Below, piece by piece: positions 60,451 to 64,000 of a stretch of DNA of 64,000 nucleotides. The stretch covers positions 72,477 to 136,476 of the forward strand of contig KV419416.1 of NCBI GenBank assembly GCA_001630475.1, given 5' to 3'. A program made the position numbers and the translations under genes. Within the stretch, counting starts at the first letter, position 1. Each line of letters opens with the position of its first letter. The notes beneath the pieces were generated by a model that was not told the origin of the DNA, made no database searches, and saw only the letters and a list, made by a program, of their open reading frames with translations. Source of the DNA: Sistotremastrum niveocremeum HHB9708 (lineage: Eukaryota > Basidiomycota > Agaricomycetes > Sistotremastrales > Sistotremastraceae).

Positions 60451-61154
60451 TCAAAAGGACGAAGAAATGTCCTCCATCTCCGCATCTTGCATATGCAATG
60501 GAGTAGAAATAGTAGCTTCAGGCGTAGAGTCCAAACCCTGCTCAGCAGCGCGTCCAAAGGACCCGCTAGTGATATGGCCTGGGGAAGAATGGAGGGAGCG
60601 TCGCAAAGGCTTAATGATACGTCCTTCGAGGTTCGGCGGGTTCAACACGAAGACGATAGGATCGTCTTCATCGTCTGATTCAGTCTCCGTAGGGACATCA
60701 TCATCTGCACTGAACCGCTGTGGATTCCCCCGTCCACCGCCCAACGCCTCCTCCCTCCCGCGTTTCTTAGGCGAAGCCGAAGGCGTTCTTGGGCTGCCCG
60801 AAGATCCAAAGATGTCATTATTGATATCGCGAGCTGAGCGAAAGATAGGGGATGCGGTTGTAGCGCCCTTTACGGGGGAGCTGTATGGTGTAGGCGTAAC
60901 GGACGCGTATCCCTCCGTAACATCTATATCGCGACGCGTCAAGAAGGGATCAGATAAGATATCAAAGACGTACTCTTACGAACACGCGAGCCTACACCCC
61001 GGAGAGCAGCGAAGAGATCAGGAGTTCTAAGACATTAGATTAGATTAGGAGATCAGTTCGTAGTGTGATAAACGGACAGATCTGAACGGGTGGGAGATGC
61101 GGAGAAGCCGTGGCTTATAGATTCTGTAAGAACTCGTTTGCTAGGAGATTGCAT
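60451..61154 (-). CDS. Intrinsically disordered protein of unknown function
   Basis: Three exons on the minus strand from the ATG at 61154. MQSPSKRVLTESISHGFSAS is followed by TPDLFAALRGVGSRVRKN (joined by an intron), then VTEGYASVTPTPYSSPVKG and FRSARDINNDIFGSSGSP. The rest is acidic with SP and TP sites (possible CDK targets) and ends AEMEDISSSF. No fold or family recognised. The two joins agree in phase. A cell-cycle role would fit the many SP and TP sites but is only a guess. An upstream frame could add residues. Confidence 0.55.
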
Positions 61155-62439
61155 GGGGCGTCGTGAATCGTCGAGGACTGCGCCAAAATCAAGTGTTCTT
61201 GTAGAGAGGCGGAGTTTGAAACCGCGTCTCGTCGTGTCATGCTGGTCTCAGACCGAATTCAGACGCGTTCTCAACTTATGATAGCTATATGTGTTGACGC
61301 CCTCGTTGGAGGTACCTTAGAGGTCAGGCGCAAGGGGGCGCTTGGATAAGACGCAGATAGTATTGAACAACGGTGAGACAATTAAGTAATTTGGATGATT
61401 TTACATCGACGTGCAGATCATGCACACGGGATAATCTGCCAAGTGGACAATGCCTATCGCTCGCTGGTATTCGCCACCAGTGCCTTCATCTCCTCCTCGA
61501 GGTCCCTTGTACGGTGCTCGCATGCTCAGTAGTCTTGGGTTGGGATGATGCATCGACAGTAATCAGGGCAACTGGATGCTAATAGCCAAGACTGGTTTGA
61601 GATCACTGAAGTCAAAGGAATGAACAGAAGGTAGCTGCGGATAAGCTCCTTCACTGAAATTTGTCCAAGAAGGTCCTTAGGCAAGAGTGATTTCGCATGC
61701 CTGGAATATTGGCTTGAACGAATACTAGTATGTTTATTCAATGTTTTCTCTTGTTGAATCCTGAGATGTTGCCTTGCCAGAACAGCCTTGTACCAGGCCC
61801 TCAGCGCTCAGAAAGAGGGTGTGCAAGTGATGGAACACATGGAGGATTCCGCTTGCATGATTGTCGGAAATGGATAGGAAGAGCCAATTCTGGGGAGGGA
61901 CACCGCGGGGACCTGATGACTCTTGCATGTACTGAGGGGTGGAGGAACTGGTGCGCAATGATAAGCTCAACAGTCCCGAGTAGAAGGTAGAGCGGTTGTG
62001 CGTGACGAACGCAGAAGAAATCGACAGCAAGGCCTGCCAGGTGAAGGTAACCGCCCAAGTTGAGAAAGGTGGGCACATTGTCTCAGGACAAACTTTCCAG
62101 TAACATGGCCAACAATTTTTCCCTCCCAAAAGAAAGTGACCCTCGCATAGAGGTGGATGAATCAGCGCAGGAGCAAGCGGCGAGCCACAGCGCTTCATTT
62201 TCTGGTCGCCAGAAATTGTGTCAAAATAATATTGAAGGTCAGGCCCAACAGTGTCCAAACGAACGCATCAGCACCAAAGCCTTCAAACAGATAGATATCT
62301 GAGAGTCAATCTCTGTCTGAAGGAGCCAAGGTCAGGAGTCGGCAGCGGAATAGACGAGCGAGTTCAAACTCCGAACAAACAACTGCACAGTACCAAACTT
62401 TGGCCCTCATCCGCGGCGACATCCACCTCCATCCTCAAG
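61155..62439. other. Long spacer between disordered gene and rpl35
   Basis: About 1.3 kb with open frames on both strands, the longest 61734-62258 on the minus strand, whose first residues have no ATG. None resembles a known family. The region may hold a poorly conserved gene or noncoding transcript, but I cannot support one. Confidence 0.35.
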
Positions 62440-62518
62440 GTACGTTCCTCCCTCGCAGGCTCTCTAATCCAGCGCCCACCATATCACACGCCGTATCTCA
62501 TACTTCCTCCTCCAACAG
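62440..62518 (+). other. Probable 5' UTR intron of rpl35
   Basis: GTACGT donor at 62440 and a CAACAG acceptor ending at 62518, after a pyrimidine-rich tract, 17 bp before the rpl35 ATG. Ribosomal protein genes often have such leader introns. Inferred from signals only. Confidence 0.4.
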
Positions 62519-62534
62519 ACACATTTCCGCAAGA

Positions 62535-63111
62535 ATGCCCGGCAAAGTCAAGGCTTATGAGCTCCAGTCCAAGTGAGTCTCCAGTAGCCATCCAGCCATT
62601 CCCGTTCTGATTGAATTCCTTTTACTCTGCGCTTTATTTGGGATGGATATAAAGGTCGAAAACCGACTTGGCAAAACAACTCGCTGAGTTGAAGCAGGAG
62701 CTTCTCACTCTCCGCGTGCAGAAAATCGCTGGTGGCTCAGCTTCTAAGCTCACCAAAATGTGCGCCCCTCCCCATCCCATTTTATTTTTTGTGTTCGAGA
62801 CTGACGGTATCAATGTTGCGTAGTAACACTGTCCGCAAATCCATCGCCCGAGTGTTGACTGTCACAAACCAAAAAGCCCGCCAAAACCTCCGCGAGTTCT
62901 ACAAGGGCAAGAAATACCTCCCTCTGGATCTCAGACCGAAGAAGACTCGTGCTATCCGTCGTCGTCTTACTCCCGTGCGTCCTACCCCGCCGGCTTGTCC
63001 AATCTATATACTGATGATTTTACTCTGTAGCACGAGCGCTCACGGAAGACTGTCAAGCAGCACAAGAAGGAGATTCATTTCCCCCAGCGCAAGTTCGCCG
63101 TCAAGGCATAA
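62535..63111 (+). CDS. rpl35: 60S ribosomal protein L35 (uL29)
   Basis: Large-subunit protein near the exit tunnel. Exon 1 is 62535-62572 ([13 protein letters not shown]), exon 2 starts at 62655 ([27 protein letters not shown]). Exon 3 gives [40 protein letters not shown] and RRLTP; the last exon gives [20 protein letters not shown] and KFAVKA. The stop is at 63109-63111. About 124 aa, as in other eukaryotes. Identification is certain. Confidence 0.96.
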
Positions 63112-63536
63112 TCTGTCTATCGTGATGGATTGTACTGTTGGCCAGCGAGCGTCGTGGTCTTCAAGGGGTACGGGGCTCGTTGGTTTTGGTGGCTTGTTCT
63201 TGTCTGCATTTTGTGTCCTATGTTATGTCGCATAACGCATACACTCTCCATGCTTATCGTCTTCCAATAATATGACAATGCATGCCGAACCATTTGCGTG
63301 ATTGACTGCTTACAATGCAACTTGAAATGCACTACAAATGTAGCCGAGTAAAAGTGTACAAGTGCTGATTACAAAATAATTTGAACACTCTTGAAACGTT
63401 TCCAGTGACCTCATCCTGTCGCAGTTGACTCGCCTCTGGCACACGACGAACTCGAGTCAATTTCTCATCGTCGACGCCGTCTGTGCCTCCCGTGTACATA
63501 TCATCCGCGTCCTCACAGCAAGACGCGTCTTTCGTT
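63112..63536. other. Spacer between rpl35 and the kinase
   Basis: About 425 bp of rpl35 3' UTR and kinase promoter. Open frames here lack family resemblance. No repeat seen. Confidence 0.4.
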
Positions 63537-64000
63537 ATGGTACGCTCATCGCTGCCAACCTACTCGCGCTCATGAACTCCCTAGCCGTCCTCACCCACGA
63601 AATCACCCACTCGACTCCTCCATCCACCCTCGACCTTGACACCATCATCCCCATCGACCTCATCATCAGCCCTCCCATCCTCCGACCCCGCTTCCCAATA
63701 CACTCTCCTTGAAAAGCTCGGCACCGGGTCCTTCGGAACAGTCTACAAGGCCCTCCACATCCCCTCCCAACAATTCGTCGCTATCAAACAAATCGACCTC
63801 GAAGATTCAGATGACGATATCGGTGAAATCCAAATGGAAATCTCCCTTCTTGCGCAGTGCGATTCGGAGTATGTTACGCGCTATTATGGGAGTTTCGTGA
63901 GGGGGTATAAATTGTGGATTGGTGCGTCTTTATATCCTTTATGAATGAGAAGCGTGTTGAGAATGTTTCAGTTATGGAATATCTGGCTGGAGGATCGTGT
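63537..64000 (+). CDS. Ste20/GCK-family protein kinase, 5' part only
   Basis: Truncated by the window edge. Exon 1 is the ATG alone (63537-63539); a 45-bp intron (GTACGC...CCTAG) leads to exon 2 at 63585, which ends near 63921, and exon 3 starts at 63972. After a Ser/Pro-rich N-terminus of ~45 residues comes the kinase start: YTLLEKLGTGSFGTVYKALH, VAIKQIDLEDSDDDIGEIQM and EYVTRYYGSFVRGYKLWI, joined to VMEYLAGGSC. These match germinal-centre kinases of the MST3/Kic1/Sps1 type that act in polarity or septation pathways. The rest lies outside. No other in-frame ATG exists upstream of the kinase domain, so the split start is needed. Confidence 0.83.

Noticed and set aside
61734-62258. 174-codon minus-strand frame upstream of rpl35
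   Set aside because: Begins without ATG and shows no recognisable domain; all other frames in the region are also partly open.

Overview
This window looks like nuclear DNA from a filamentous basidiomycete, most likely an agaricomycete. Genes are dense, mostly 100-700 bp apart, and usually carry several 43-75 bp introns with GTRNGT donors and YAG acceptors. The gene set fits that assignment: Gis2-type zinc knuckles, a 7TM receptor, a long RhoGEF, Vtc1 and fungal complex I subunits. Nothing bacterial, organellar or retroviral was recognised. Exons were joined by eye from reading frames, splice signals and remembered family sequences, so spans are firm for the small conserved genes and softer for the long ones.

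Layout. 0-11 kb: RGS-domain membrane protein, Gis2 zinc-knuckle protein, BTB protein, a small orphan membrane protein, a sirtuin, a gene-poor stretch holding a 282-bp hAT-like MITE, and a two-finger C2H2 protein. 11-29 kb: RhoGEF, RING protein, Reb1-like Myb protein, Vtc1, DUF676-type hydrolase, SET methyltransferase, WBP2-like GRAM protein and Cdc7 kinase, then a hairpin-rich spacer. 29-42 kb: an orphan membrane protein, U1-C, a divergent 14-3-3, Rtp1/TANGO6, a 7TM receptor, an unresolved stretch and Swc4. 42-48.4 kb: a mitochondrial-rich block with a complex I assembly factor (NDUFAF3-like), lipoate ligase, NDUFA8 and an NDUFA1-like subunit, interleaved with a small ubiquitin-fold protein and a REEP/Yop1 protein with a very long tail. 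48.6-55.8 kb: three tandem MFS transporters. 56-64 kb: mitochondrial PPR protein, OST1, a disordered protein, ribosomal protein L35 and the start of a GCK-family kinase cut by the window edge.

Many genes form head-to-head pairs with short shared promoters: Reb1-like/vtc1, swc4/NDUFAF3, NDUFA8/Ubl, REEP/NDUFA1-like and PPR/ost1. Most are housekeeping genes in chromatin, splicing, respiration, glycosylation and signalling. No multi-gene defence or biosynthetic system is evident. The most distinctive signals are the MITE abutting a zinc-finger gene, first exons consisting only of ATG, an 11-nt microexon in gis2, a GC-AG intron in NDUFA8, the REEP fusion-like protein and the MFS triplication.
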